From NCBI RefSeq assembly GCF_001895025.1, contig NZ_BCXI01000013.1, positions 62,001 through 126,000 of the forward strand: a stretch of DNA of 64,000 bases, written 5' to 3'. The stretch is from Rhodococcus zopfii NBRC 100606 = JCM 9919 (GTDB lineage Bacteria; Actinomycetota; Actinomycetes; Mycobacteriales; Mycobacteriaceae). The notes beneath the pieces are model-generated. The model worked only from the letters and a program-made list of their open reading frames with translations. It ran no database searches and had not been told where the DNA came from. Numbering within the stretch: position 1 is the first letter of the stretch; every line of letters starts with the position of its first letter. The position numbers and the translations under genes are program-made. Shown in pieces: positions 20,136 through 28,828 of the stretch.

Positions 20136-20987
20136 ATGGCCGATCCGATCGATCAGGTAGCCCGCACGTTCGACGATGCCAGCGACCGGTTCGACAGTCT
20201 GACCGCGACCGTGTGGGGACCGGCCGGGCAGTCGCTCGTGTTCGCTCTCGGACTGCACCCCGGCGACACCGTCCTCGACGTGTGCTGCGGCGCCGGAGCG
20301 TCCGCGTTGCCGGCCGCCGCAGCGGTCGGGCCGACCGGACGGGTCCACGCCGTCGATGTCGCCGCGGATCTGCTCGAGCTGGGTCGGTTGCGCGCCGAGG
20401 AACGTGCCCTGCAGAACATCGATTTCGTGTGCGCCGACGCCACCACGTGGGAGCCGCCGTCGTCGGTGCCCGAGGCCGGATACGACGCGCTCGCCGTCTC
20501 CTACGGGGTGTTCTTCCTGCCCCACATGGACGCGACTTTCGCGCGGCTCGTCGGCCTGGTCCGGCACGGCGGCCGGGTCGGTGTGACGGTGTGGCGGACC
20601 GGCGCGATGGCGGAGTTCACCGCGCTGGTGTTCGACGTCGCCGCCCGCTACTCCCCCGAGGTGGCCGACCGGTTGTCGCTCCGAGAACGCACGCCCCTGC
20701 ACCGCATCGACACCCCGGAGACACTCGGGGCGTGGCTCGCCGGCGCGGGCTGCCATTCGGTCGAGGTGGACATCCTGTCGAACCTGCTGCCCGCCACCGA
20801 CGAACTGTGCTGGAATCTGGTGGTGGGCAGCGGTTTACGCGGCGTTCTCGACGGGCTCGACGAGCCCCTGGTCGACGCGGTCCGACGCGATCTGCTGGCT
20901 GCGGTCACCGAGCGCGGTCTGCACACGATCGACGCGACCACCCTGGTCGGCACCGCGACCGTGCGACGTCCCCCGGCAACCGTCTGA
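20136..20987 (+). CDS. Class I SAM-dependent methyltransferase (UbiE-like)
   Basis: A 283-residue methyltransferase with a clear motif I, VLDVCCGAGAS (residues 46-56), an acidic motif II HAVDVAADLL, and post-I motif NIDFVCADATTW. The fold resembles UbiE/menaquinone methyltransferases and other small-molecule enzymes. It is divergent from deoC (101 bases) and precedes purU by 35 bases, so the two may be cotranscribed. The substrate is unknown. Confidence 0.8.
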   Translation: MADPIDQVARTFDDASDRFDSLTATVWGPAGQSLVFALGLHPGDTVLDVCCGAGASALPAAAAVGPTGRVHAVDVAADLLELGRLRAEERALQNIDFVCADATTWEPPSSVPEAGYDALAVSYGVFFLPHMDATFARLVGLVRHGGRVGVTVWRTGAMAEFTALVFDVAARYSPEVADRLSLRERTPLHRIDTPETLGAWLAGAGCHSVEVDILSNLLPATDELCWNLVVGSGLRGVLDGLDEPLVDAVRRDLLAAVTERGLHTIDATTLVGTATVRRPPATV

Positions 20988-21022
20988 CCGGCGGACGGAA
21001 CCCACCTGAGACAATCGGCGGC

Positions 21023-21907
21023 ATGACCGCTGCCTCGACCGACGACCGTCGCTACGTTCTGACCCTCGGCTGCCCGGACACCACCGGCATCGTGGCCCGG
21101 ATCGCCACCTTCCTCGCCGAGGTCGGCGGTTCCATCGTCGAAGCCGCCTACCACGCCGATCAGGACAGCGGCTGGTTCTTCACGCGGCAGGCGGTGCGCG
21201 CGTCGTCCATCCCGTTCGGGATCGACGAGCTGCGGGAGAAGTTCGCGGTCGTCGCCGAGGAAATCGGCCCGGAAACCGAGTGGACGCTGTCGGACACCGG
21301 CGAGACCAAGCGCGTCGTGCTGCTGGTGAGCAAGGAAGCGCACTGCCTGCACGACATCCTCGGACGCGTGGCGGCGGGCGAACTCAAGGCCGAGATCTGC
21401 GCGGTCGTCGGGAACCATCCGGAACTCGAGACGGTCGCGCGGCGGCACGGGATCGACTACCACTACGTGTCGTTCCCGAAGGACCCGGCCGAGCGCGGCC
21501 CGGCGTTCGAGCAGGTGCGCAAACTCGTCGACGTGCACGATCCGCACGCGGTGGTGCTGGCCCGGTTCATGCAGGTACTCCCCGCCGCGTTGTGCGAGCA
21601 CTGGGCGGGACGGGCCATCAACATCCACCACAGCTTCCTGCCGTCGTTCATCGGCGCCCGCCCCTACCACCAGGCGTTCACGCGCGGCGTGAAGCTGATC
21701 GGCGCGACCTGCCACTACGTGACCGCCGAGCTCGACGCGGGCCCGATCATCGAGCAGGACGTGATCCGCGTCGGTCACGGCGACACGGTGAGCGACATGG
21801 TGCGCCAGGGCCGCGACGTCGAGAAGCTCGTGCTGGCGCGGGGTCTGCGCTGGCATCTCGAGGATCGGGTGCTGGTGCACGGACGCAAGACCGTGGTGTT
21901 CAACTGA
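21023..21907 (+). CDS. purU: Formyltetrahydrofolate deformylase
   Basis: A 294-residue PurU: an N-terminal ACT domain (residues 10-90, LTLGCPDTTGIVARIATFL) and a C-terminal formyltransferase-like hydrolase domain. It releases formate from 10-formyl-THF and balances one-carbon pools for purine and glycine metabolism. The catalytic block is NIHHSFLPSFIGARPYHQA, with His and a later Asp in YVTAELDAGPII. Length and motifs are normal. The gene end and its stop codon have been copied into a 16-base tandem repeat. Confidence 0.95.
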   Translation: MTAASTDDRRYVLTLGCPDTTGIVARIATFLAEVGGSIVEAAYHADQDSGWFFTRQAVRASSIPFGIDELREKFAVVAEEIGPETEWTLSDTGETKRVVLLVSKEAHCLHDILGRVAAGELKAEICAVVGNHPELETVARRHGIDYHYVSFPKDPAERGPAFEQVRKLVDVHDPHAVVLARFMQVLPAALCEHWAGRAINIHHSFLPSFIGARPYHQAFTRGVKLIGATCHYVTAELDAGPIIEQDVIRVGHGDTVSDMVRQGRDVEKLVLARGLRWHLEDRVLVHGRKTVVFN

Positions 21908-21939
21908 TCCGGTGTTCGACTGATCCGGTGTTCGACTGA
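21896..21939. repeat. 16-base tandem repeat copying the purU stop region
   Basis: GTGTTCAACTGATCCG, the last codons and stop of purU, is followed by GTGTTCGACTGATCCG and a partial third copy GTGTTCGACTGA. The copies fill the gap to the convergent oxidoreductase gene, supplying extra TGA triplets. Confidence 0.85.
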
Positions 21940-21951
21940 CACGAGACGCCC

Positions 21952-23538
21952 TCACCCGACCGTGACGGTGCGGCTGTGCAGACCCGTCGCACCGTCCGGT
22001 ACCGGCGGGCGCCGCTGCTCGTCCTGCCCCGCCCCGGTACCGTCGACGGCCCGGACCTCCAGCCTGTGCTCGCCGGGGCTCGCGTCCCACACCCACCGCC
22101 ATTGGCGCCAGGTGTCCGCCGAATACTCGGTGGCCGGTTCCGTCTCCTGCCAGGGACCTCCGTCGACTCGGATCTCGACCCGGCCGATGCCGCGGTGCTG
22201 CGCCCATGCGGTGCCGGCCACGACGACGGGCCCGGCCGTGATCCGCGCGAACGGAGCGGGCACGTCGATCCGCGACGCGGTGCGGATCGGGCCCTGCGGC
22301 GCCCAGCCGCGTTGCGTCCAGTAGGCCTGCGCGCGGTCGAACCGGGTCAGTTCCCAGTCGACGACCCATTTCGTCGCCGAGACGTAGCCGTAGAGCCCGG
22401 GCACCACCTGCCGTGCCGGATAGCCGTGCTCGAGCGGAAGCGGTTCGCCGTTCATCGCGACGGCGAGAAGCGCGTCACGACCGTCGCGTACCACCGCGAC
22501 CGGTGTCCCCACGGTGAACCCGTCGACGCTGGTGGACAGCAGCATGTCGGCGTCGGGCCGGACGCCGACGCGGTCGAGGATCTCCGACATGCGGTAGCCG
22601 GTCCAGCGGGCGTTGCCCGCGAGGTCGCCGCCGATCTCGTTGGATACGCACGTCAACGTCACCAACCGCTCGACCACCTCGAAGCCGGCAAGATCGTCCC
22701 AGGTCAGCGTCGTCTCCCCGTCCACCATGCCGTGGATGCGCAGTCGCCAGTCCGCGGTGGTGAGGCGCGGCACCTGCAGCGCGGTGTCGATGCGGTAGAA
22801 GTCGCGGTTCGTCGTGACGAACGAGGTGGCGCCGGGCACCGCGCGCGGTCCGGTCGTCAGGTCGCTGCCGGACGGGACGACCGGGGCGGCGTCGGCGGCG
22901 AGCGGCACCCGGAATCGGCTGCGGTCCTCGAGGACCTGCGCCAGCCGGTCCCCCAGGTACCGGCCTGCGGCTCCGGCGGCGACCGCGACCGCGGCACCCG
23001 CGCCGAGGACGGCCAGGAAACGCCTGCGGTCGATACCCGACGACGAGGACGGACCGCCCCCGCGCCGCGGCGTCCACAGCACCCGGATCGCGAACTGCAG
23101 GAACAACATTCCGGCCACGACCGCGATCACGGTCGGGACCGCCGCGGACGCGGTGGCCCCGGGGCGGTTCAGCACCGCGTACACCCCGACCGCCCCGAGC
23201 GCCGCGAGCAAAGCGCCGCCGTAGGGTCGCCGCGGACGCTCGATCAGGCCGGCCACGACCGCGCACGTCGCGAGGAGGACCGACATGCCGACGAACAGCG
23301 CCGGCTTGTCGGCGGTGCCGAACGTGCCGATCGCGAACTCGCGTGCCCACGCGGGCGCCCGGTCGACGGTCGTCGCGCCGACCGCGAAGTACGGCGACGC
23401 GTCCGGGCCGGTCGTCGCGGCGAGCAGTTCACCGAGCCCGAGCACCAGCCCGGCCGCGACGACCCCGGCCCCGGCACGCGAGAGCATCCCGGGCGTACGG
23501 GGGGTCGGCGGCGGTCGGGTGCTCGACGGTGTGGCCAT
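21952..23538 (-). CDS. Membrane-anchored molybdopterin-dependent oxidoreductase (SuoX/YedY-like)
   Basis: A 528-residue protein: about five N-terminal membrane helices (residues 18-155), a twin-arginine-like DRRRFLAVLG, then a sulfite-oxidase-type molybdopterin domain from about residue 230. The molybdenum-ligand Cys is in TLTCVSNEIGGDLAGNARW; GYPARQVVPGLYG and KWVVDWE are further cofactor-site motifs. A Mo-co dimerisation (Ig-like) domain closes the protein. There is no heme domain. Electron acceptor and substrate are unknown. GGAGGA precedes the ATG. It is the last gene of an operon with a hydrolase and a diiron protein, 60 bases after the hydrolase. Confidence 0.88.
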   Translation of the reverse strand: MATPSSTRPPPTPRTPGMLSRAGAGVVAAGLVLGLGELLAATTGPDASPYFAVGATTVDRAPAWAREFAIGTFGTADKPALFVGMSVLLATCAVVAGLIERPRRPYGGALLAALGAVGVYAVLNRPGATASAAVPTVIAVVAGMLFLQFAIRVLWTPRRGGGPSSSSGIDRRRFLAVLGAGAAVAVAAGAAGRYLGDRLAQVLEDRSRFRVPLAADAAPVVPSGSDLTTGPRAVPGATSFVTTNRDFYRIDTALQVPRLTTADWRLRIHGMVDGETTLTWDDLAGFEVVERLVTLTCVSNEIGGDLAGNARWTGYRMSEILDRVGVRPDADMLLSTSVDGFTVGTPVAVVRDGRDALLAVAMNGEPLPLEHGYPARQVVPGLYGYVSATKWVVDWELTRFDRAQAYWTQRGWAPQGPIRTASRIDVPAPFARITAGPVVVAGTAWAQHRGIGRVEIRVDGGPWQETEPATEYSADTWRQWRWVWDASPGEHRLEVRAVDGTGAGQDEQRRPPVPDGATGLHSRTVTVG

Positions 23539-23598
23539 GGCGATCCTCCGGTGTCCCCGGTGGTTCGGACCTGCAGCGCCGTCGGATGGGTCGGTGGG

Positions 23599-24648
23599 TC
23601 AGCCGCCGACGGGTTGGCGGGCGAGTTCGAAGAGGTGCTGCAGTTCGGAGTTGAACACGTCGATCGCCTCGACCGAACTCATGTGTCCGATGCCGTCGAC
23701 GACGACGAGGTGCTCGAGGTTGCCGGCTTCGTCGAGTTCGGCGGCCAGGCGACGCGCGTGGCTCGGCGGGGTGAGCCGGTCGGCGGTGCCCACCAGGACC
23801 GTCGTCGGGACGGTGAGGTTCGCGAGCCCGTCGTGGACGTCGAGGCCGCTCAGCGCGATACCCCAGCCGCCGCGGGTGCGGGGCGGGCAGCCGAGCACGA
23901 TCTTCTCGCAGAACGCGACCGCAGCGGGCGTCGCGGTCCGCGACAGGGCGACGTACTTGATCGCGCGGGTCGTGACCGGAGATGCGACGAGCGGCACGGT
24001 CGCGCCCATCAGCCGGCGCGCGACGGGTACCGGGACGCGAGGGGCGCGCTGCGGCAGCGGCACCACCGTCGAGGACGCGACGAGATTGTCCATGCCGGTG
24101 CTCGCGAGGAGCACCCCCGACACCTTGCCGCGCACCTGGTCGGGGTGCCGTTCGGCCCACGCCATGATGCTGATTCCCCCCATGCTGTGACCGGCGAGCA
24201 CGGCCGTGCGGCCGGCGGGAACGGTCGCGGCGAGCACCGCGGCGAGATCGTCGGCGAGCACGTCGGGTCCGAAGACGCGGCTGCCGGCTTCACTGCGCCC
24301 GTGTCCGCGCTGGTCGTAGACGACGACGCGGTACTTCTCGGCGAACGCGTTGATCTGCGGCGTCCAGAATTCGGTGGAGCAGGTCCAGCCGTGGCTCAGC
24401 ACGAGGATGTCGGCGTCGGGATCTCCGTAGGCACGGACGTGCAGGCGTGCACCGTCGTCCGTGGTGACTTCGACGTCGTCGTGCCCGACCTGCGGATCCG
24501 CGAGGAGGGCATCGCTGGGATCCCCGGGTACCGCCACACGGGTGCGGGGTGCGGCGCGGCGGCGACGGGCCGCCACGGCTCCGAGGGTGGCGCCGACGAC
24601 GACGAGTCCGGCGACCGTGAGCACGGTCCGGCGGGAGGGCTTCTTCAC
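23599..24648 (-). CDS. Membrane-anchored or exported alpha/beta hydrolase
   Basis: A 349-residue alpha/beta hydrolase with a basic N-terminal membrane segment (residues 8-28, twin-arginine-like SRRTVLT). Catalytic features: HGWTCS oxyanion loop near residue 89, nucleophile in GHSMGG (Ser near 153), Asp in GTADRLTPP, and His in GIGHMSS. It begins with GTG at 24648, preceded by GGAGAAG. It lies between the diiron protein gene (39 bases) and the molybdopterin oxidoreductase gene (60 bases), so all three probably act in one envelope pathway. The substrate is unknown. Confidence 0.82.
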   Translation of the reverse strand: MKKPSRRTVLTVAGLVVVGATLGAVAARRRRAAPRTRVAVPGDPSDALLADPQVGHDDVEVTTDDGARLHVRAYGDPDADILVLSHGWTCSTEFWTPQINAFAEKYRVVVYDQRGHGRSEAGSRVFGPDVLADDLAAVLAATVPAGRTAVLAGHSMGGISIMAWAERHPDQVRGKVSGVLLASTGMDNLVASSTVVPLPQRAPRVPVPVARRLMGATVPLVASPVTTRAIKYVALSRTATPAAVAFCEKIVLGCPPRTRGGWGIALSGLDVHDGLANLTVPTTVLVGTADRLTPPSHARRLAAELDEAGNLEHLVVVDGIGHMSSVEAIDVFNSELQHLFELARQPVGG

Positions 24649-24687
24649 CTGTGTTCTTCTCCGATCTGGGATGTGGCGGGTGCCGGG

Positions 24688-25599
24688 TCAGATGATGTGT
24701 GCGCGGCGCAGCAACACGGTCGAGGGACCACCGATCAGCCCGACCCCGTCAAGGAAGTCGACGGTGCGGCGCGAGGCGTGGCGGATGCGGTCCTGATAGT
24801 GGGTGTTGGTCCGGGCCGCCGCCTTCGCCTCGTCGACGTCGAGACCGGCTGCCGCGTAGACGCGGGGGTTCACCAGGTTCGTGACGATGAAGTACGCGGA
24901 GACACCGAGATGCATCCGGATCCACGTGCGTTCGAGGCGGGACGCGTCGCGCATGCGGCGCGCGGTCTCCTCGCGGGCGTAGCGGATGTGCCGCGATTCC
25001 TCGATCACGTGGATCCGGCTCACGGTCCGGGTGATCGGCTGGACGCGCTCGTCGCGCATGAAGTCGCGCTGCATCGCGTCGAGGATCTCTTCGGCGAACA
25101 GTGCCCCGCCGAACGCGAGTGCGCCGGCGGCGACCGCTTTGAAAGCACGTCCGGATTCGCGAACCCAGCGTGGCGGCCGATAGGAGGGGACCCCGAAGTG
25201 CTGCGCGGATCGGGCGAACATCGTCGAGTGTCGGCATTCGTCGGCGATCTCGGTGAGGCCGAACTGCACGTAGGGCGTCGCGGGGTCGTGCCGGTAGAGG
25301 TCGCGCACGAGCATCTGCATGAGGATCATCTCGAACCAGATCCCGGTTCCGGCGATGCTGGCGGCCTCGTGCCGGGTCAGGGTGATGCGCTGATCTTCGG
25401 TCATACGGTCCCACAGGTCGGTGCCGTAGAGGCTGGACCATTCGGGACTCATGCCGTACTTGTCCGGCGGGATCGGCGCGTCCCAGTCGATTTCGATCCC
25501 CGGATCGAAGGACGAGCGTGCGGCGGAATCGAGCAGCCGCGCGGCGGTGTCCTGTCGGTCACCGGTGCGGACGGGTCGGGTGAGCGTCACGGCGATCAC
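24688..25599 (-). CDS. AurF-type diiron protein (putative N-oxygenase)
   Basis: A 303-residue ferritin-like diiron protein of the AurF (p-aminobenzoate N-oxygenase) family. The likely iron ligands are Glu/His in the ECRHS and HVIEESRHIRYAREE blocks and Glu in FEMILMQML, matching the seven-ligand AurF pattern. AurF oxidises aryl amines; many bacterial homologues have unknown substrates and act in fatty-acid or detoxification roles. It starts with GTG at 25599; a second GTG nine bases later is also possible. TTGACA lies about 65 bases upstream. First gene of the operon with the hydrolase and molybdopterin enzyme. Confidence 0.78.
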   Translation of the reverse strand: MIAVTLTRPVRTGDRQDTAARLLDSAARSSFDPGIEIDWDAPIPPDKYGMSPEWSSLYGTDLWDRMTEDQRITLTRHEAASIAGTGIWFEMILMQMLVRDLYRHDPATPYVQFGLTEIADECRHSTMFARSAQHFGVPSYRPPRWVRESGRAFKAVAAGALAFGGALFAEEILDAMQRDFMRDERVQPITRTVSRIHVIEESRHIRYAREETARRMRDASRLERTWIRMHLGVSAYFIVTNLVNPRVYAAAGLDVDEAKAAARTNTHYQDRIRHASRRTVDFLDGVGLIGGPSTVLLRRAHII

Positions 25600-25670
25600 C
25601 TCGTCTCGGAAATTTAGCCGTAACTCCGAGTGTCACTATCTCGCCGTCCGGTGTCAAGGGACGGCATGTG

Positions 25671-25961
25671 TCACCAGCGCGGGCGCTGCACCTCTTCCAC
25701 GCGCGGCCGGACGTCCACCAGATACACGGACACCGCCACAACCCCGACGATGCCCAGCATCCCGATGGCTCCGAACAGGAACAGCACGATCAGCGCGACC
25801 GCGAGGATCCCGATCCACACCGGCTTGGTGAGCTTGTCCACGGCGGGGAACGCCTCCGCCGGCTGACGCACCGCGTGCACCAACGCGAAGACCGCACCCG
25901 CGATCGCCAGGACCTGCAGGGCGAAGAGGATCAGACCGGCAAGAGAATCGACATTTGGCAC
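25671..25961 (-). CDS. DUF2516 family membrane protein
   Basis: A 96-residue membrane protein with three hydrophobic helices (about residues 7-30, 48-64 and 66-84) and a basic C-terminal tail, typical of DUF2516. The function is unknown. It follows hbhA in the same order as Rv0476 in M. tuberculosis. The GTG at 25961 has GGGGGAG upstream, and a 40-bp perfect palindrome lies directly before that ribosome site. Confidence 0.8.
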   Translation of the reverse strand: MPNVDSLAGLILFALQVLAIAGAVFALVHAVRQPAEAFPAVDKLTKPVWIGILAVALIVLFLFGAIGMLGIVGVVAVSVYLVDVRPRVEEVQRPRW

Positions 25962-25975
25962 TCCCCCATCCTACG

Positions 25976-26015
25976 AGAATCGGCCCCCGTGCGACGTCGC
26001 ACGGGGGCCGATTCT
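25976..26015. terminator. 40-bp perfect palindrome between hbhA and the DUF2516 gene
   Basis: Arms of 20 bases (AGAATCGGCCCCCGTGCGAC and its complement) meet with no spacer, giving an extremely stable hairpin 25 bases after the hbhA stop. It should terminate hbhA transcripts, and because it ends four bases before the ribosome site of the DUF2516 gene it may tune that gene. Confidence 0.8.
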
Positions 26016-26040
26016 CCGGTGTTGCTGCGAGGACCTGCGA

Positions 26041-26892
26041 TCAGGCGCCGGTGGTCTTGCGCGGGGCAGCCTTCTTCGCCGGAGCCTTCGCCGCGGCGGA
26101 CTTGGCGGGCGCCTTGGCCGGAGCAGCCTTGGCGGGAGCCTTTTCCGCAGCAGCCGTCTCCGGGGCAGACTTTTCCGGGGCGGACTTCTCCGTCACGGAC
26201 TTGACTGCCTCGTCCATCTCCAGCGCGGCGACCTCGACGCGGTCGGCAGCCTCGTCGGCGACCTCTTCGGCCTGGTCCGCAAGGTCGAGGACCTTCATCG
26301 CCGCCTCGTCGCCGGCGTCGGAGATGGCCTCGCCCACGCCCTCGGCGGTCTCGGAGATGCGGCCGGCGGCCATGCCGGCCAGCTTCGCCGCACGCTCGCC
26401 GACGGCGCGCGTCTGACGAGCGACGGTGCCGAGGGCGTCCTCGGTCAGATCGACGGCGTCACCGAACGCAGCTTCGGCGCGCCCGAGACCCTCCTCGACG
26501 GCGGGCTGCTTGCGGAGCCGCTCGACGGTCTCCTCGCCACGCTCGGCGAGCGAGGTGTACAGGTCGGACGCGACCTTCAAGTACGCCTCGGCTACCTTGC
26601 GCAGCTCCTCGGGGGTGAACTTCTCGCGCAGATCCGCGAGCTCTTCGGGGAGCTCGGCGGGGAGGCCGGCGAGACGCTCGCGCAGGGACTCGACGGTCTC
26701 GGTCAGGTCGCCGAACTTCTCGCGGGCGGTGCCGACGCGCTCGTTGACGTCGTTCCGGTTGGATTCGGCGCGCTCGCGCACCTGGGCGACGACGTCGGCG
26801 ACCGCCTGGACCACAGCATCGCCCGCGCCGACCGCGGCGTAGAGGGAGGTACGGATGGAGACATTGGGATTGGAGACATTGGGATCGGTCAT
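26041..26892 (-). CDS. hbhA: Heparin-binding hemagglutinin-like protein
   Basis: A 283-residue HBHA homologue: a long central coiled coil rich in Ala, Glu and Arg, followed by a C-terminal tail of Lys/Ala/Pro repeats (KAPAKAAPAKAPAK). In mycobacteria the lysine tail binds heparan sulfate and is methylated, and the protein associates with membranes and lipid droplets. No signal peptide is visible, as in M. tuberculosis. AGGAG sits before the ATG, which is one base after the stop of the XRE gene, so the two are cotranscribed. The order matches Rv0474-Rv0475-Rv0476. Confidence 0.9.
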   Translation of the reverse strand: MTDPNVSNPNVSIRTSLYAAVGAGDAVVQAVADVVAQVRERAESNRNDVNERVGTAREKFGDLTETVESLRERLAGLPAELPEELADLREKFTPEELRKVAEAYLKVASDLYTSLAERGEETVERLRKQPAVEEGLGRAEAAFGDAVDLTEDALGTVARQTRAVGERAAKLAGMAAGRISETAEGVGEAISDAGDEAAMKVLDLADQAEEVADEAADRVEVAALEMDEAVKSVTEKSAPEKSAPETAAAEKAPAKAAPAKAPAKSAAAKAPAKKAAPRKTTGA

Positions 26893-26893
26893 G

Positions 26894-27397
26894 TCATTTC
26901 TCCTGTTCATCGGGATCGGTCTCGTACAGGGCGGCGGTCCCGGGATCCGTGTCCGGCGCCTGCCCGGGCGGGGCGGACTCGTTCTCGCGACAGAACGAGT
27001 CGTAGATGTCGAGCAGAACCTGCTTCTGCCGCTCAGTGAGGACGGCGTCGGCCAGGAGCGCGTCACGTACCGCGCTGTGCGGGCGCTGCTCGAGAATCCC
27101 GGCCCGCACGTAGAGAACCTCCGCGGACAACCGGAGGCCCTTCGCGATCTGTCCTAACACCTCCGCAGAGGGCTTGCGCAGCCCACGTTCGATCTGGCTG
27201 AGATAGGGATTGCTGACGCCGGCGAGCTGCGACAACTGCCGCAGCGACACCTGCGCCGCCTCGCGCTGGGCACGGATGAACCCGCCGATGTCCTGAGCGG
27301 CGGAGTTCACGACGCGCGACGCGAGGTCGCCCGGTCCGGTGGTTCCGTCGACGTCCGAGCCGTCGACCGGTGCGGCGTCCCCTTCGATCGTGGGCAT
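26894..27397 (-). CDS. XRE-family helix-turn-helix regulator upstream of hbhA
   Basis: A 167-residue regulator: XRE helix-turn-helix at about residues 36-95 (LRQLSQLAGVSNPYLSQIER) and an acidic tail. It is the equivalent of Rv0474, which lies before hbhA. The start at 27397 is supported by TTGCTC-N17-TATGCT ending seven bases before the ATG, implying a leaderless mRNA; an upstream ATG at 27409 falls inside the -10 box. An inverted repeat flanks the -35 region, suggesting autoregulation. It is translated just ahead of hbhA. Confidence 0.85.
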   Translation of the reverse strand: MPTIEGDAAPVDGSDVDGTTGPGDLASRVVNSAAQDIGGFIRAQREAAQVSLRQLSQLAGVSNPYLSQIERGLRKPSAEVLGQIAKGLRLSAEVLYVRAGILEQRPHSAVRDALLADAVLTERQKQVLLDIYDSFCRENESAPPGQAPDTDPGTAALYETDPDEQEK

Positions 27398-27404
27398 GCT
27401 CTCA

Positions 27405-27448
27405 AGCATACGATCATGTGCTAGCTGGAGCAAGCACTCTGCTAGCAC
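27405..27448 (-). promoter_or_regulatory. Promoter and putative operator of the XRE-hbhA unit
   Basis: On the minus strand TTGCTC (27428-27433) and TATGCT (27405-27410) are 17 bases apart. Inverted repeats GTGCTAGC and GCTAGCAC (27418-27425 and 27441-27448) flank the -35 box with 15 bases between, as expected for an autoregulatory operator. The -10 box ends seven bases before the ATG. Confidence 0.5.
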
Positions 27449-27458
27449 GTGGGCGGCC

Positions 27459-28730
27459 TCACGAGAACAGCAGCTGGGACACCGTATAGATGGCCAGGCC
27501 GGCGAGCGATCCGACGACGGTGCCGTTGATGCGGATGAACTGCAGGTCCCGCCCGACGGCCAGCTCGATCTTGCGGCTCGCCTCGTCGGCGTCCCACCGC
27601 TCGACGGTTTCCCTGATGACCGCGGTGATCTCGTCGGCGTAGTTCGAGGCGATGTACCGGGCGCCGCCGAGCAGCCAGCCGTCGACCTTGCCGCGCAACT
27701 CGTCGTCGTCGCGCAGGCGTGCGCCGAAGTGCATGACGTTCTCGGCAACCTTGGTGCGCAGGGTGCTGTTCGGATCGTCGACGGATTCGAGAATCATGCG
27801 CTTGGCGGTCCGCCACGTGGCGGCCGCGAGCTGCGTCACTTCGTCCCGGCCCATGATCTCCGCCTTGACGCGTTCGGCCTTGGCGATCGTCGCGGGATCG
27901 GTCTGCAGGTCGCGGGCGTAGTCGGCGAGGAACTTGTTCGCGGCGAGCCGGACCTCGTGCCCGGGATTGGACCGGACCTTCCAGGTGAATTCGACGAGTT
28001 CGCGGTGGATCTTCTCGCCGAGCAGCATGTCGACGAACTTCGGCGACCACGACGGCGAGTCCCGCGAGATGATCCGGTCGATGGTCTCCTGGCTGCCCAG
28101 CGCCCACTGGTGGGCCCGCTCGGCGAGCATGTCAATCAGCGGCAGGTGGCGTTCCTCGGCGATGAGCTCGGTCAGCACCCGGCCGATCGGCGGCCCCCAC
28201 TCCGGCTCCGCGATGCGCTTGACGATCGTGTTGTCGATGATCTGCTGGATGTCCTCCTCGCGCAGCACCGTCACGATGCCGCGCAGCACCGTCGAGGTCT
28301 CCTGCGCGACCCGCTGGGCGTTCGCCGGCTGGGCCATCCAGCCGCCGACGCGCAGCGGGATCTGCGCGGACTCGATCTTGGCCGACACGACCTCCGGAGC
28401 CAGGAAGTTGGTGCCGACGAACGAACTCAGGCTTGCCCCGAGCTGATCCTTCTTCTTCTTGATGATCGCGGTGTGCGGCACCGGGATACCGAGGGGATGC
28501 CGGAACAGGGCGGTCACGGCGAACCAGTCGGCGAGCGCACCGACCATGCCCGCCTCCGCGGCCGCCCGCACGTAGCCGACCCATTCGCCGGCTCCGCGGG
28601 TTTCCTGCCAGCGGCAGAAGAGATACACCACCGTGGCGAAGACCAGGAACCCGGTGGCAACCGCCTTCATTCGGCGGAGATCCCCGCGCTTGACGTCGTC
28701 GTCGTTGCTCAGAAGCTGCACCTTCGCCAT
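27459..28730 (-). CDS. DUF445 family membrane protein
   Basis: A 423-residue DUF445 protein with two N-terminal membrane segments (residues 24-40 and 57-75, the latter with AGMVGALADWFAVTALFRHP, the family signature), a long soluble central part with repeated helices, and a C-terminal hydrophobic helix. The function is unknown; it corresponds to Rv0473. The ATG at 28730 is the first Met; upstream is the divergent TetR gene with about 100 bases between. It probably heads the DUF445-XRE-hbhA string. Confidence 0.85.
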   Translation of the reverse strand: MAKVQLLSNDDDVKRGDLRRMKAVATGFLVFATVVYLFCRWQETRGAGEWVGYVRAAAEAGMVGALADWFAVTALFRHPLGIPVPHTAIIKKKKDQLGASLSSFVGTNFLAPEVVSAKIESAQIPLRVGGWMAQPANAQRVAQETSTVLRGIVTVLREEDIQQIIDNTIVKRIAEPEWGPPIGRVLTELIAEERHLPLIDMLAERAHQWALGSQETIDRIISRDSPSWSPKFVDMLLGEKIHRELVEFTWKVRSNPGHEVRLAANKFLADYARDLQTDPATIAKAERVKAEIMGRDEVTQLAAATWRTAKRMILESVDDPNSTLRTKVAENVMHFGARLRDDDELRGKVDGWLLGGARYIASNYADEITAVIRETVERWDADEASRKIELAVGRDLQFIRINGTVVGSLAGLAIYTVSQLLFS

Positions 28731-28828
28731 TGTGCCGAAACGGGAGGGACGCCCGCGGAACCCCCGACAAGAAGCCGCTCACCGTAGACTGAGCCGACGA
28801 TCGAAGACCGAACGGATGTGCCAACCCA

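Noticed and set aside
21976-25617. Very long open frame of 1213 codons on the plus strand
   Set aside because: It lies antisense to three well-supported minus-strand genes and reads as charged, low-complexity Arg/Gly/Asp-rich protein, the usual shadow in GC-rich DNA.
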